From the NCBI GenBank assembly GCA_011634665.1, contig WAEK01000012.1, positions 1,469,001-1,533,000 of the forward strand: DNA of 64,000 nucleotides. Reading direction: 5' to 3'. Source of the DNA: Mortierella sp. BCC40632. Its lineage: Eukaryota > Mortierellomycota > Mortierellomycetes > Mortierellales > Mortierellaceae. The notes beneath the pieces were generated by a model. That model worked only from the letters and a program-made list of their open reading frames with translations, did not search any database and had not been told where the DNA came from. The first letter of the stretch is position 1. Each line of letters begins with the position of its first letter. Both the position numbers and the translations under genes were made by a program. Positions 47,201 to 56,652 of the stretch are shown one piece after another.

Positions 47201-47686
47201 GCTGACATGGTTCTGATGCGCGGCGACCTCACGGATGTGATTGGGGCTATTGACCTCTGCAGGACCATCTTCCGGAGAATTCGATACAATTTCGCATGGG
47301 CTTGCGTTTACAACATCCTTGGCGTGCCCGTGGCGATGGGATTCTTGTTGCCATGGGGCTATCATCTCCATCCAATGTTGGCGGGACTGATGATGGCCTT
47401 TTCAAGTGTAAGCGTCGTCTGCTCCAGTTTGTTGTTGAAAAAGTGGAGGAAGCCAGCAGTTGATGATCCATCGGAGAAGGCTATTGAAGAGCGTATTCGT
47501 CAAGAGTTGCGTGCGAACAAAGCAGCCATGATCCGTGAGCACTGGCGGAGAGGTCTAGGGGGCGATCTGAACTCGACAGCAGCAGGTGCTCTTGCAAAGG
47601 CATCTAATCTCTTTGGAGGCCAGGGCTACATGCCAGTCGGGTCTGGAGATGACATAGAAGAAGCAGAAATGCAACGTTTGAATTGA
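44264..47686 (+). CDS. CCC2: Copper-transporting P1B-type ATPase (Ccc2/ATP7 family)
   Basis: Single exon, 1140 residues. It pumps Cu(I) from the cytosol into the late Golgi for loading of multicopper oxidases, using ATP. Three N-terminal heavy-metal domains carry HGMTCMSC, KGMTCASC and FGMTCASC, within about residues 50-350. Membrane segments follow, with the ion-binding ACPCALG motif. TGEAEP is the actuator, DKTGTLT holds the phosphorylated Asp, SEHPLG is the nucleotide-binding HP motif and GDGINDSPAL is the hinge. The C-terminus is a short cytosolic tail with no di-leucine signal that I can identify. Yeast Ccc2 has two metal domains and many other fungi have two or three. The gene is intronless, unlike most neighbours. 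Its 3' end faces LENG8, 111 bp away, with an A21-class run between. Confidence 0.96.
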   Translation: MDSEDRQHLLLFDGSNDWDEFEQRVDASLNTASSELPAQAQTPQPAGVSSVTLPVHGMTCMSCVNAITKVLTAAPGVQAVEVSLAQKQAAVEFDPALIGPDQIKEAIEDCGFDVPLDTHALAASTLSPSESTLTSRSSTVVNAAAASTATSSPHAARFADGPGPSSRLLASPKTPLPRSHSARGRQSTSSALTQTAQISIKGMTCASCVASIENSLMDVPGLVSVKVALLAERATVEYDETLLSPSDIAARIDDIGFDAAPIIEKRENSVDLQVFGMTCASCVNSIEKELRQMPGILSVSVSLTLQAAKVEFDSQLVGVRAIVERIEDMGFNALLAQRSQNAQLESLGRSQEIAEWKRALIFSFIFAFPVFILSMIMPMCGWGRSFYNIEVGMGLLLGDILSCILTIPVQFGVGKRFMVSAYKSIKHGVATMDVLVSLGTLSAFMFSSFSMIYTVLDPNHPKATVFFDTSSMLITFVTFGRYLENMAKGQTSVALSKLMRLTPPTCTIYELDPTTGERVNEKQIPTELIQRGDLIKIVPGDKIPTDGIVISGSSTVDESMVTGEAEPINKTVGSNVIGGTVNGLGTFDMEAVRVGSETALAQIVQLVEDAQTSKAPIQAYADTIAGYFVPTVIMMALLTFVFWMIFSHTVIAEKLPGMFSMEPSKFVACLKLCISVIVVACPCALGLSTPTAVMVGTGVGAQHGILIKGGGALEAAHTITKVVFDKTGTLTFGKLQVAHWNLTRPCESRESTTGSSSNPSTLDSLSEDELCIIVGAAESVSEHPLGQAIGNYVKEKIGTPTLNAMVTDFYASTGSGISCTVALPNKGNYRVLVGNKDWLLSNQVQLPSSLASEQQAQERFGRTTVLVALNDIFVGFISLSDKIKPEAALTVAALQQMGIQVAMVTGDQPLVAQVIASECGIHDVYAGVSPTGKTQIVSTLQTQGHRVAMVGDGINDSPALAQSDLGIALVSGTDIAMEAADMVLMRGDLTDVIGAIDLCRTIFRRIRYNFAWACVYNILGVPVAMGFLLPWGYHLHPMLAGLMMAFSSVSVVCSSLLLKKWRKPAVDDPSEKAIEERIRQELRANKAAMIREHWRRGLGGDLNSTAAGALAKASNLFGGQGYMPVGSGDDIEEAEMQRLN

Positions 47687-47797
47687 AAATAATAACCACA
47701 CCAGTAGAGCATTCCAATCATTAAAAAAAAAAAAAAAAAAAAATCTTTTCATTTTATTCAAAAGAACATTTTGAGAGAACATGTAGTGCATCGCATC

Positions 47798-49236
47798 TCA
47801 AATTTGTCCCTTGATATCAATGGTTTGATACTTCTTGCCTGCTTCCATCAAGTGTGGCAGAGCAGTCTTGGTGTCAAGGTGTCTTTTTCCTGATTCCTGA
47901 TCAACGCTCAACAATTGGCGAATACGCATATTTTTCATAAAACTAAGAAACTCGTTCTCATCGATAAAACCTAATGTGGAAACTAAAAAACCTGCATCAA
48001 TAGAGGGGCGATACCTGTCAGATAAAAAAAAAAAAAAAAGAGGGGTAAGAGAAAAAATGAGAGCAAAATAGAGCCGAGAGAGAGAGAGAGAGAGAGAGAG
48101 GGAGCACACCATTAGTAAAATACTCCGGTAATTAATAATACACTGCGCCCAACACTTATTGCCCGGGTGAATTGAAGGGAGCTTACGCTTTGCAAATGAC
48201 TTTCAAGGCCTCGACTCGCTCACGCTCCACAAATTGATCCATGAGATATCCTCCCATGTTGGGTGCCGAGACATAGAGCTTGAAGAGAGCGTGATAATTT
48301 GACGACGCAAGAGCTGTCCTGACTTGTAAAGCATGCTTAACTGCAGGGTCCTGCTTTTGTTCTGGTGTCAAAGAGGCTAACATGGCAATGATATCTATCC
48401 GGCCACATAAAAAAACAACATCGGTTAATAAGGAAGGAGTATTATGACTGTAGGCTGCAGATTAGCGCTGACGTTCTTTCATTGAACAAGATGGAGTGGA
48501 AATAAGGTCAACTTACCTGATGGATTGCGAGTGTGCAAAAGATAGAGGATTCGATAGGCTGTAAACTCCATGACATTGCCCTTAAGCTTGTACTCATAGA
48601 GCTGCTTTAGCTGAGTTTGACATTGGTTGTACTCGCCAAGGTCTCCCTAAGATGCAAAAAGAGTTGGAGTGTAAGACTGACAATGTCGATCGCATGTATT
48701 TCAAGTTACCGAAAAAGTCCCGCGAGTTACCTTTTCAAGAGCAATCCTGGCGTGAATTTCATAAACCGTCACTGTGAAATCACTCTTGATGCGTTGTACC
48801 TATAGACCATTCACGGAGTTACTGGCTATTAGTTTTCTATTTCTTTCTTTCTTTTTTTCTTTCTTTCTTTCTTTTTTTCTTTCTTTCGTTCTTTTTCTTC
48901 TTTCTTCTTTCTTCTTTCATCTTTTTTTTTTTTTTTTTTCCTTTTTATTACGATCCCCCCTCATCATCTTTAAACAAGGACTTACAGTTAGGTCTTGGCG
49001 AACACTCTTCAGTTGGTCACAAATGTATGCATAGTTTTGGTCCCGTCGCCATCTGTCCTTCAACAATTCCAGTGTTTTCTTCAAAGTATGGACAGGGCGC
49101 ACTGTTGAAGGGTCAGGTGCCTGTGTAGTACGTATACAAAGTATTAATAGAGACTCTGTTGACATTTACATAAACGTGCGCCTCCAATCGGAAAGGGAGA
49201 GAGAGAGGAAACAGCAACAGCAACAGCAACAAGCAC

Positions 49237-49268
<32 letters not shown>

Positions 49269-51559
49269 CAGCAGAGACTTACCGAGGTCAGACGCAAGTA
49301 GTTCTTTTCAAGTTGAGTACTTGTTCCAACAATCGTATACTCATCCCAGTCTATAACATCAGAGTTAAAAACAGGAGGAGTATACTCAACACGAACAGGT
49401 GTTACCATGCGCGGCTTATCTCCCAACTGATCCTCAAATCGCCGCATTCTCTTTTCTCGCTTTGCCAATTCCTCTGCACCTAGCGTTTTGAGATCTGGGG
49501 AACTATTTCTTTTACGGCTATAGAGTAAAGACAAAGAAAAAAAAAACAAAAAAAGTCAGAGAAATAAGAGAAAGATAAAAGGTCAGAATACATGAGTAAA
49601 TTTGACGAGTCCTCTTTGAGATGTACTAGCCGACTTCATTCAACCCACCTTTTTTTTCTGATAAAACGACTGAGGTAAGAGTCGAGTCATAGATTCAGAA
49701 AGAAAGAAAGAAGAAAATCATAGCGTCAGTGAGTTTTTTTTTCCCGGCCATGAAGCTCTATTCATTGATCGCAAAAAAAAAAAAAAGATCCGGTACCTTG
49801 GAATTTCCATGGTATCCCAATCGACCTCCCAGAGTTTGTCCTGCGCATGATACTTTGATACAATATTTCTCAATTCTAATTGGGCTTCATCTCGGTCCTC
49901 GTCATCAATTGCCTCGAACACGCGTTGTACATAATCCTTTAATGACTGGGGCCATCCCTCCTTTTGTGCTGGTGTGGGCGTGGCCGGTGCTGCTTCCTTG
50001 GGTGCTTTCGACTCTAACACGTTTGTCGTTAATGTCTTTAATTTTTTGGACTTTACCGACAAGTACGCCGGCTCTATTGACAAGACAAAGATGTACAAGT
50101 TAGTGGCGAGATAATGGAGGGGGGTTGTTATCGGAAGAAGAAAGCGGAGAAGGGAGAGAGGAAAGGCTCCACTTTGATAACTTACTCTCAAATGTAGGCA
50201 TTGTGGTGTTTGCCGATGAATTCCTAGAATTACCACAAAAGGAGAGAGAGAGCAGGTCAGAGGTCAGTTCAATAAATATATATTCCGTCAACCTGAAGAG
50301 ATCTAAATCCCTTTAAACTTCTCCTCCAACCCTCTGTTCGTACTCTGTTGAGACTGGCTCGTCGTTCAAGGTTGTTTGACGAAGCTTTTGCTGTATATGC
50401 TGCTTGTCTCGCTCCTCCTGCTTCTTTTGGAGCTTTAGTTTCTCGGATTCCTGGTGCTTCTGCCTTTGAAAGGCCTCAAAATCAAACTTGGGCACTGACG
50501 TTGGCTTTGCAGAGACTGAAGACTTTGTACTGTTAAAAGAGGGACCCGAATGTGGGCGATAAGTAGGTTGGCTGGAAGAGTTCAAGGAGGCTGATGGGCC
50601 TGAGCTATTGGAAGTAAAAGTGTGAGTTGGCTGCTGCTGTGGGAGAGAGTAAGTATAAGGAGTTAGTACGGATGCGGGCTGCTGTGGCTGTGGGGTTGGG
50701 TATGAAGACGGCGGTGCGGCACCAGGGTAAGCAGCCTGGTAGCCTGAATAAGTGTGCGCAGGAGCTTGTGCGTCTGGAGCGGGCAAAGAATACGGATAGG
50801 GCTGCGTGCCGTCCGCAGCTGCTGGTGGATAATACCCTTGGTGGGACGAGTGGTTGTATGGGTGATATCCTTGCGTAGTCGCAGGAGGAGCAGTGGGATG
50901 AGCAGGTGCTGCTGGAGTGGTGGCAGGAGCGGCGTAGCCGTACTGTGAATAATAGGCTGCGTACTGTTGTGCGTACTGTTCCTCTGCGGTCTGGGGCGGC
51001 TGGGTCCCTGGTGGGGGAGGTTGAGAGTAATGCTGAGCGGGGTACTGACTGTAATAAGACGAATACTGCGCGGCAGGGGCGGCGGAACTGGCGGTGGGGG
51101 TTACTGCTGAGGGGTCAAGAGAATGTTGGTAGCCTGGATTTGCGGCAAGCCTAGGAAGGAAGAAAAGGGAATTTGAAGTAAGTAATGGGCCGATCGACGT
51201 TTGCGTAAAAAGGCGATTCTATTGGGCATGATGGATCGGTAAGATGGGGCATACCAGGCCTGGTACTGCTGGGTGTATTGCTGGTACTGCTCGGCATAGA
51301 GTGTTGCAGCGGTCTGATCTGCCGACGGGGCCTGATGAGTTGGATTCGCCAGCTTGGAAATGCGTCAGATGCGATGATTAGGCAGAGACAAAGAAGTGAA
51401 GAGGACGAAAACAGGGAGACGAGATGAGACGAGAAGAGGAGAAAAATATATTTCACGACGACAGCATCATCAGGCGACCTTTTTTTTTTTTTTTTTTTTG
51501 ACTTGCAATGCTCGCTGTGGCTGAGACTCCTCCTCCTCCCCACGCCCCACGCCTGACAT
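47798..51559 (-). CDS. SAC3/PCI-domain protein, LENG8/Thp3 homologue
   Basis: Eleven exons: 51503-51559, 51255-51352, 50344-51150, 50186-50223, 49797-50073, 49283-49517, 48986-49120, 48731-48799, 48517-48646, 48187-48394, 47798-48014, giving 756 residues with all phases consistent. Residues 20-250 are Tyr/Gln/Pro/Ala-rich and disordered, followed by a Lys/Gln-rich helix ([20 protein letters not shown]). From about residue 488 the SAC3/GANP/PCI region matches LENG8: [52 protein letters not shown] and [16 protein letters not shown]. Yeast Thp3 pairs with Csn12 in transcription elongation and mRNA maturation, so a nuclear mRNA role is inferred. Exon 1 (MSGVGRG) uses an uncommon GTCAAA donor and is the weakest part. 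Its ATG lies 54 bp from the divergent RlmN ATG. Confidence 0.88.
48838..48930 (+). repeat. (TTTC)n-type microsatellite in LENG8-like intron
   Basis: Imperfect TTTC/TTCTTC repeat (GAAA on the coding strand) filling the intron between exons 48986-49120 and 48731-48799. A T18 run follows it. Confidence 0.8.
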
Positions 51560-51613
51560 TATGGAGATGTGTTCGGATTGTGGAAAGACCGAGAGCGAGA
51601 GCGCTGGCTGACC
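51560..51613. promoter_or_regulatory. 54-bp bidirectional promoter region, LENG8-like / RlmN
   Basis: Only 54 bp separate the proposed start codons of two divergent genes. The transcription starts must therefore overlap or lie inside the opposite gene's 5' sequence. Confidence 0.5.
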
Positions 51614-53114
51614 ATGTTCCCGAGACTACGTGCAACCTCCACCCTTGGCCCCTGCGCGGGCATGTCCACACTCACAAGAGCAAGGACTCAGCGACCATGG
51701 ACCTTCGACTCAACCAGCCATAGGAAAGATCCATCCATCAACATGGTCTCAGCGATGGATGCTGAGGTGATAGATCAGTCAAAGCCAATTCGAGACTGGG
51801 ACAAGAAGAACCTGATCGGCCTCAGTCGGACGCAGCTCGACGATGTGCTCAAGACCATTCCAGGAACAAAGTCATTTACAGCTAAACAGGTTTGGAAGTT
51901 TCTCTACCAACGAGGAGTGGCAACTGTTGATGACATGATCAATGTTCCCAAACTGGTCCGAGATCAGCTAAAGGAGCAATTCACTATTGACTATGGACGG
52001 ATTATGTCCGATCGTGTATCTGCTCAAGAAGGAACAAGAAAGTTATTGATGGGCTATGGTGACGCCAAAGCGATGGTGGAAACAGTATTCATCCCAATGA
52101 ATGGGCCTAGAGGGACGCAGTGCGTCAGCAGCCAGGTCGGTTGCTCTTTAGCCTGTACCTTTTGTCACACAGGAACTCAAAAACTGCTGCGAAATCTCAC
52201 CGCTGCAGAAATTGTTGGCCAATATATGACACTTGCACACGATTACAATGATCTCCCCTTGGAAAAAAACAGACAGCGAAGTGTGGCCAACATTGTTTTT
52301 ATGGGGCAAGGCGAGCCTTTCTATAACTGGAGAAATGTTAAACAGGCGATCGAGATCCTGACAGACAAAGAAGGGATTGCTCTTCCAAAACACAAGATCA
52401 CAGTCTCTACATCGGGCGTTGCTCCAGCGATTGCCAAGCTGGCTGAGCTGCAGGGAATCGGACTGGCGATATCCCTGCATGCTACAAATGACAAACTCAG
52501 GGATGAAATTGTCCCTATCAATCGGTAATAGAAATGAATCTATCGCCATAGAGGGTCAAACGCTGTCATAGCCCCTTGGTACTGACACTCTTCTTTCTTG
52601 GGTATCGCTTACTGTAGGACATTTCCAATTGATGTCCTCATGAAGGCATGTCATGAGTATGCTATTGCCATGCAGGACTGTAACAGAAACAGTCAGAGGA
52701 TCACGTTTGAGTGAGTAACCACCAGGGTTGAGGGGGCTGGAGGGTTGTAGGGCGTGTTCAGAGATGGTCGTGATTGAAATGCTTGTCCCGCTCTTCTGTT
52801 GAAGGTCTAATGCTTTCCTGCGATTCAACTGGAATAGATATGTCATGCTGAAAGGAGTGAATGACAGTTTCCGTGAGGCAGAGGCACTCGCAGCGCTTCT
52901 CAAGACAATACCTTCGCATGTCAATCTGATTCCTTTTAACCCCTGGCCAGGGACTCGCTATGTCAGCTCGCCTAGAGATCATATCGTTGGATTCTCGCGG
53001 ATAGTTGAGAACGCCGGCATCCCAACGACAATACGTTGGCCGAGAGGCCTCGATATTATGGGAGCCTGTGGTCAGCTGCACACTTCATTCCAAGAGAGCA
53101 AAATGGCTTCATAA
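51614..53114 (+). CDS. rlmN: RlmN-type radical-SAM RNA methyltransferase, probably mitochondrial
   Basis: Three exons (51614-52524, 52618-52710, 52838-53114) give 426 residues. RlmN methylates C2 of an adenosine in large-subunit rRNA and in some tRNAs by radical SAM chemistry. The CSLACTFC motif binds the 4Fe-4S cluster. QVGCS, GQGEPFYNW, STSG and the final RGLDIMGACGQL agree with the family; the last holds the second catalytic Cys, and the first catalytic Cys is in GTQCVSSQ. The N-terminus from the ATG at 51614 (MFPRLRATSTLGPCAGM) is basic and Ser/Thr-rich, consistent with a mitochondrial presequence. Another in-frame ATG at 51569 and later ones at 51662 and 51743 are alternatives. The enzyme is mainly bacterial and organellar, so finding it here is notable. 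It is divergent from LENG8 and split by two introns, so it is not bacterial contamination. Confidence 0.9.
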
Positions 53115-53248
53115 AACGTTTACTCTTGTCTGCTCTACAATTCAATTCAGGAGAACCGGTCTTAGCGCAGCATTGAGGCTGGCTCTGACTTTTTTTTTTT
53201 TTTTTTTTTCAATACTGAAGTGTCTATGGCGACGAGGAGCTTTGTTGT

Positions 53249-53770
53249 CTAGTACTCCGTTGGGTCTTCGTCAAACTCTTCGTCTTCGTCTCCAGGAAGT
53301 GTCTCGCTTGACTTGTCTGGATCTTCCATTCCATCTGAAATGTCCAATTCGACGTCCACTCCGCCTAGACCGTCCGATTCCAATGGGAAGGCCTCTGTGC
53401 AATTTCGATGGCATCCATCATAGGCATTGACGCAAAGGATCATCCTTTCGGAATTCAGTAGACATTCTTCCTGAACATCCAAGCAGCTGTCCGTGCATTG
53501 GATTCTCTCTGAGGCTGAATTTCGGAAGAGGGAAAAAAAAAAAAAAAAAAGGAAGCAAGTTGTCGTCAGCAGCACAATCTAGGACCACAAACTGGCTGTG
53601 GCCCAAACAAAGGCCATTCCAAAGAGAGTGTTGGTTGTTTCGAAGGGTAGAAAGAGGGAGAGAGAGTGAGTGAAGGAGGGTATAGACCTACATTCGACTG
53701 GGGCACTTTTAGTGAGGGATAAAAAGACGAGGCAGAGCAGGATGCCTGCGAATGAGGATTGGGGATGCAT
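53249..53770 (-). CDS. Small secreted protein with symmetric six-cysteine motif and acidic tail
   Basis: Two exons (53692-53770, 53249-53514) give 114 residues. A signal peptide (FAGILLCLVFLSLTKSAP) precedes a short core with six cysteines. Their spacing is C-x3-C-x6-C-x9-C-x6-C-x3-C (CTDSC at one end, CHRNC at the other), a mirror-symmetric pattern that suggests a helical hairpin closed by three disulfides. The C-terminal 45 residues are strongly acidic (DEDEEFDEDP) and probably disordered. The intron of 177 nt has GTAGGT and AG ends and includes an A18 run (T18 on the coding strand). Function and family are unknown. Location is the secretory pathway or outside the cell; there is no GPI signal. 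The 3' end faces RlmN, 134 bp away. Confidence 0.7.
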
Positions 53771-54137
53771 TAGTAATAAAGTGCTGTTGACAGGTAATCT
53801 TGGATGAGAGGGAATTGGTAGACAAGAGTGTATGTGTGTCTGTGTGAGTGAGAGTGTGTGCGTGTGTGTGTGTGAGAGAGAGAGAGAAAAAGAGAATCTC
53901 AAGCTCTGTTCTGTTGGCACTCGAGGCAGGCTGACAAAAATAGGAAAGCGGACAGGTGGTCTGCCGCTTTTAGACGCCCAAAAAAGCACACTCCATTTCT
54001 CTGAACCGTTATTCCCCTTCCTCCCATCCTCCAAAACGCATGCTGTCTGCTGCTATACTGTTAGGGCTGCTAAAAAAAGTGTCACTGTGGGTTACTCTAG
54101 TTTAAAGTTTACTCAAAGAGGACACAGAGTATCCTCC
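53771..54137. other. Intergenic region
   Basis: Upstream region of the six-cysteine gene and 3' flank of the F-box gene. A GT/GA microsatellite occupies 53855-53887. Nothing else is recognised. Confidence 0.6.
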
Positions 54138-56348
54138 TCACTTTTGTTTATTGTTGGCAACGTTGATCTCGACCCGCAACCTTGGTCCTGCTTTCTCTTT
54201 CAGTCTTTCCTCAAAGCGCCTATACATAGCTCCCAGCCAGATACAACGGAGTTTCACCATACCAGCTACGAATGAGGACAACCCCTGGCCAGTTGCAAGA
54301 TATGAATCCTCAATCGAGAATATCTGAAGACTCTGCGAAAGCGGTGACAGTTCCATGTTAAGAGATGGATCCTCAGATCCAGTGGACATCGAACCTGGTG
54401 TCGGGAGGAGGTAAAGGGTCTCGAGAGCAGCGTCGTTGATTCCCCATGACGCACCCATAAACTGCAATTCCTCCAAATGCTTCATACGAGCAAATACACT
54501 AAAATTCCAGATCTGAGAATCGGGAACCTCGATTTCTGAACCGTAGTTCAGATGAGTGCTACCTAAATTCGACTCGACTTGTAGTCGGACTACACGAAGA
54601 GCAGGGCAATGCTCTAACGAGTCCAGATCCATAAAGTAAACGAATCGTCCAACCAATTCGAGGACTGTAAGGCGAGGCATCGCCCATTGGATTGAAAGGC
54701 GGCGGTAAAAGCCTCTGGGAGAATAGCCATCCTCAGACCCGTAAAGTTCCTCAAGAGTCTCATTAAAAATCTCCAAGGCATCTACAAGACTAGGAATCAA
54801 TTCCTGAGGTTTTCCATAGAGTTTCACTCGCTTCAATGGAGGCTTTTGAGACGGGAGGATACTTGTTGAATCAAGAGATGATCTGACTTTTTGTGTGGGT
54901 CTTTGAGGAGAAGGCGCCCATCCAAGCGTGTTGCTGCGTTTTCGAGGGTCATACTGTTGGTCAGGATTGGATTCCTGCGCTTGCTGCTGCGGATGGTCTT
55001 CCACTCGACCTTGGACTGCCAGCACTGCAACCTCTTGAAGCTTCGTACATCGCTGAATAAATTCAGGCTTAACTTCTACTCCACCTAGCAGTCTAGAGGT
55101 ATTGACTTTAAATGAACGAAGCCGCGAGCTAGGGATTAGGTCCAAATCAGGAACGTCAGTGTTCCAGCATGAAAGATCCACCACTTCCATGGGTTCGATA
55201 TGGGCCAATAGTTGCACCGGACGCCAATATCTATGGGAGCCTCTGATCATGATTTCTTGTAGTTTTGGTCGACCTGTACAGTTTTGGGCAGCAGCTCTTC
55301 CGGCTTCTTGGACAGACATCTCGGAATGAAGACAGTGGCATATGTCATCGTGCTCTGACGAATGAACTCGTTGGTGTTCCTGAATGAACTTTAGTGGTGC
55401 CTGCAACTCGTCGTGATATAATCTGACTAAAGCCGAGTCAATCTCCACTTGATTTGAAGGCCCCCCGCCATCTTGATCAACCGTTTCTGCTGGGTTTGGT
55501 CTTGACGCAGATGGAGTCGCTCCCATATCAAGCTCAAGTCTTTGAAGTGCTCCGAGCTCTCGAATCTTTTCAGCAAAAGACCCTGGCGCATTTGCCTCGT
55601 TCGACAAAAATACTGAATACAGCTGTGCGACCGACATCGAGAGAACTTGGATTCTTGACGGACAATGTGAATAAAATGCCTTTGCCATTCTCAACCGAAT
55701 TGGTGCAATCACTGGTTCGAGGCCATGGCTGTAAACCTGAGTTCGGGCCTCGGGAAAGAGGATCTGGATTGCTCGGAGAGATCGGGGGATTTGACTCTGC
55801 GACGTATAATAAAATAGGTAGTCGGTCGATGGACGACGCTCATTGACCGGATCAAACGGTAAAGATGCATTCTTTGTAACGAAGAGCTCCAGCGGCTTTA
55901 TACTTTCAAGGCGTATTCGAGAGGGTGATAGCTGCTTCATCAGTGGCGAGAGCGGAGGCGGCGGTGGGGGCGAAGGAGGTGGAGAGCAAACAGGCTTCGG
56001 ATCCAGGCTGACCGATGGTTCGAAGAGTGTCGGCTCCTGAACTTGTTGTTGAGAGACTCCAGGCAATGGGGAGTGCTCATGGATCGATTCAGCGCATGTC
56101 CAAAGGAGTTTTATTAGGTGTGCTGTACGCTGCGCCTTGCTTGCGTCCGACCAATATCTGTGTCCAGCTACAATGCTAAACGGGTCGCGGTAAAGTACAG
56201 GAAGGATGACACCAAAAAGCAAACGGTTGCTGACAAGGAGCGAGTACAACGACGAGACGTCCTCCCAGAGATATTTGGTTATGATCTCAATACATTCGGT
56301 AGGAAGGGCCAGAAGCCTCGAGGGAGCTGGTGCCATTTCGTGTTTCAT
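54138..56348 (-). CDS. F-box protein with leucine-rich-like C-terminal region
   Basis: Single exon, 736 residues. Residues 8-50 form an F-box (SRLLALPTECIEIITKYLWE, then SLYSLLVSNRLLFGVILPVLYRDP), which binds Skp1 and so recruits targets to an SCF ubiquitin ligase. The middle is Pro-rich (near residues 125-140, a run of P with S) and charged. The rest has irregular leucine-rich segments (LEVVDLS-like MEVVDLSCW, LTVLELVGRFVYF, MKHLEELQFMGASWG, LETLYLLP, LRCIWLGAMYRRFEE) typical of the large Mortierella F-box/LRR family. The target is unknown. The start at 56348 is supported by the F-box only a few residues in. No intron is needed. Confidence 0.88.
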   Translation of the reverse strand: MKHEMAPAPSRLLALPTECIEIITKYLWEDVSSLYSLLVSNRLLFGVILPVLYRDPFSIVAGHRYWSDASKAQRTAHLIKLLWTCAESIHEHSPLPGVSQQQVQEPTLFEPSVSLDPKPVCSPPPSPPPPPPLSPLMKQLSPSRIRLESIKPLELFVTKNASLPFDPVNERRPSTDYLFYYTSQSQIPRSLRAIQILFPEARTQVYSHGLEPVIAPIRLRMAKAFYSHCPSRIQVLSMSVAQLYSVFLSNEANAPGSFAEKIRELGALQRLELDMGATPSASRPNPAETVDQDGGGPSNQVEIDSALVRLYHDELQAPLKFIQEHQRVHSSEHDDICHCLHSEMSVQEAGRAAAQNCTGRPKLQEIMIRGSHRYWRPVQLLAHIEPMEVVDLSCWNTDVPDLDLIPSSRLRSFKVNTSRLLGGVEVKPEFIQRCTKLQEVAVLAVQGRVEDHPQQQAQESNPDQQYDPRKRSNTLGWAPSPQRPTQKVRSSLDSTSILPSQKPPLKRVKLYGKPQELIPSLVDALEIFNETLEELYGSEDGYSPRGFYRRLSIQWAMPRLTVLELVGRFVYFMDLDSLEHCPALRVVRLQVESNLGSTHLNYGSEIEVPDSQIWNFSVFARMKHLEELQFMGASWGINDAALETLYLLPTPGSMSTGSEDPSLNMELSPLSQSLQIFSIEDSYLATGQGLSSFVAGMVKLRCIWLGAMYRRFEERLKEKAGPRLRVEINVANNKQK

Positions 56349-56652
56349 TGATGGAGTCTAGTGGATGAGTGATGAAGAAGAGTGATGAGATGGCATTGAT
56401 TTTGAGGATGACCTGGTTCAAATAGGGTCACCCCCCCTTTTAACGTTTGGACCGAACTGTTGGCTGTAGTCACTGGCAGGGGCTGTGTCGCTTTGGTACG
56501 CGTTTTTTTTTTTTTTTTTCTAATTTCCCCTATATAGCCTATTGCATTTCCAGGCTCAAAGCGGAGATGAAGTAGACAGGAATCTTGGCGGGCAACTCAT
56601 GACTTTTATTGAGCGGGGGCGCATTCTATAAGCATCTGACTAGCCTATCATC
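56349..56652. other. Intergenic region
   Basis: Promoter of the F-box gene and 3' flank of Ataxin-10, both on the minus strand. A T17 run is at about 56503-56519. No other feature seen. Confidence 0.6.

Noticed and set aside
52801..52837. Earlier acceptor for RlmN exon 3 (after GTTGAAG)
   Set aside because: It would insert about 12 residues inside the conserved EYV-LKGVND motif; the later AATAG acceptor restores it.
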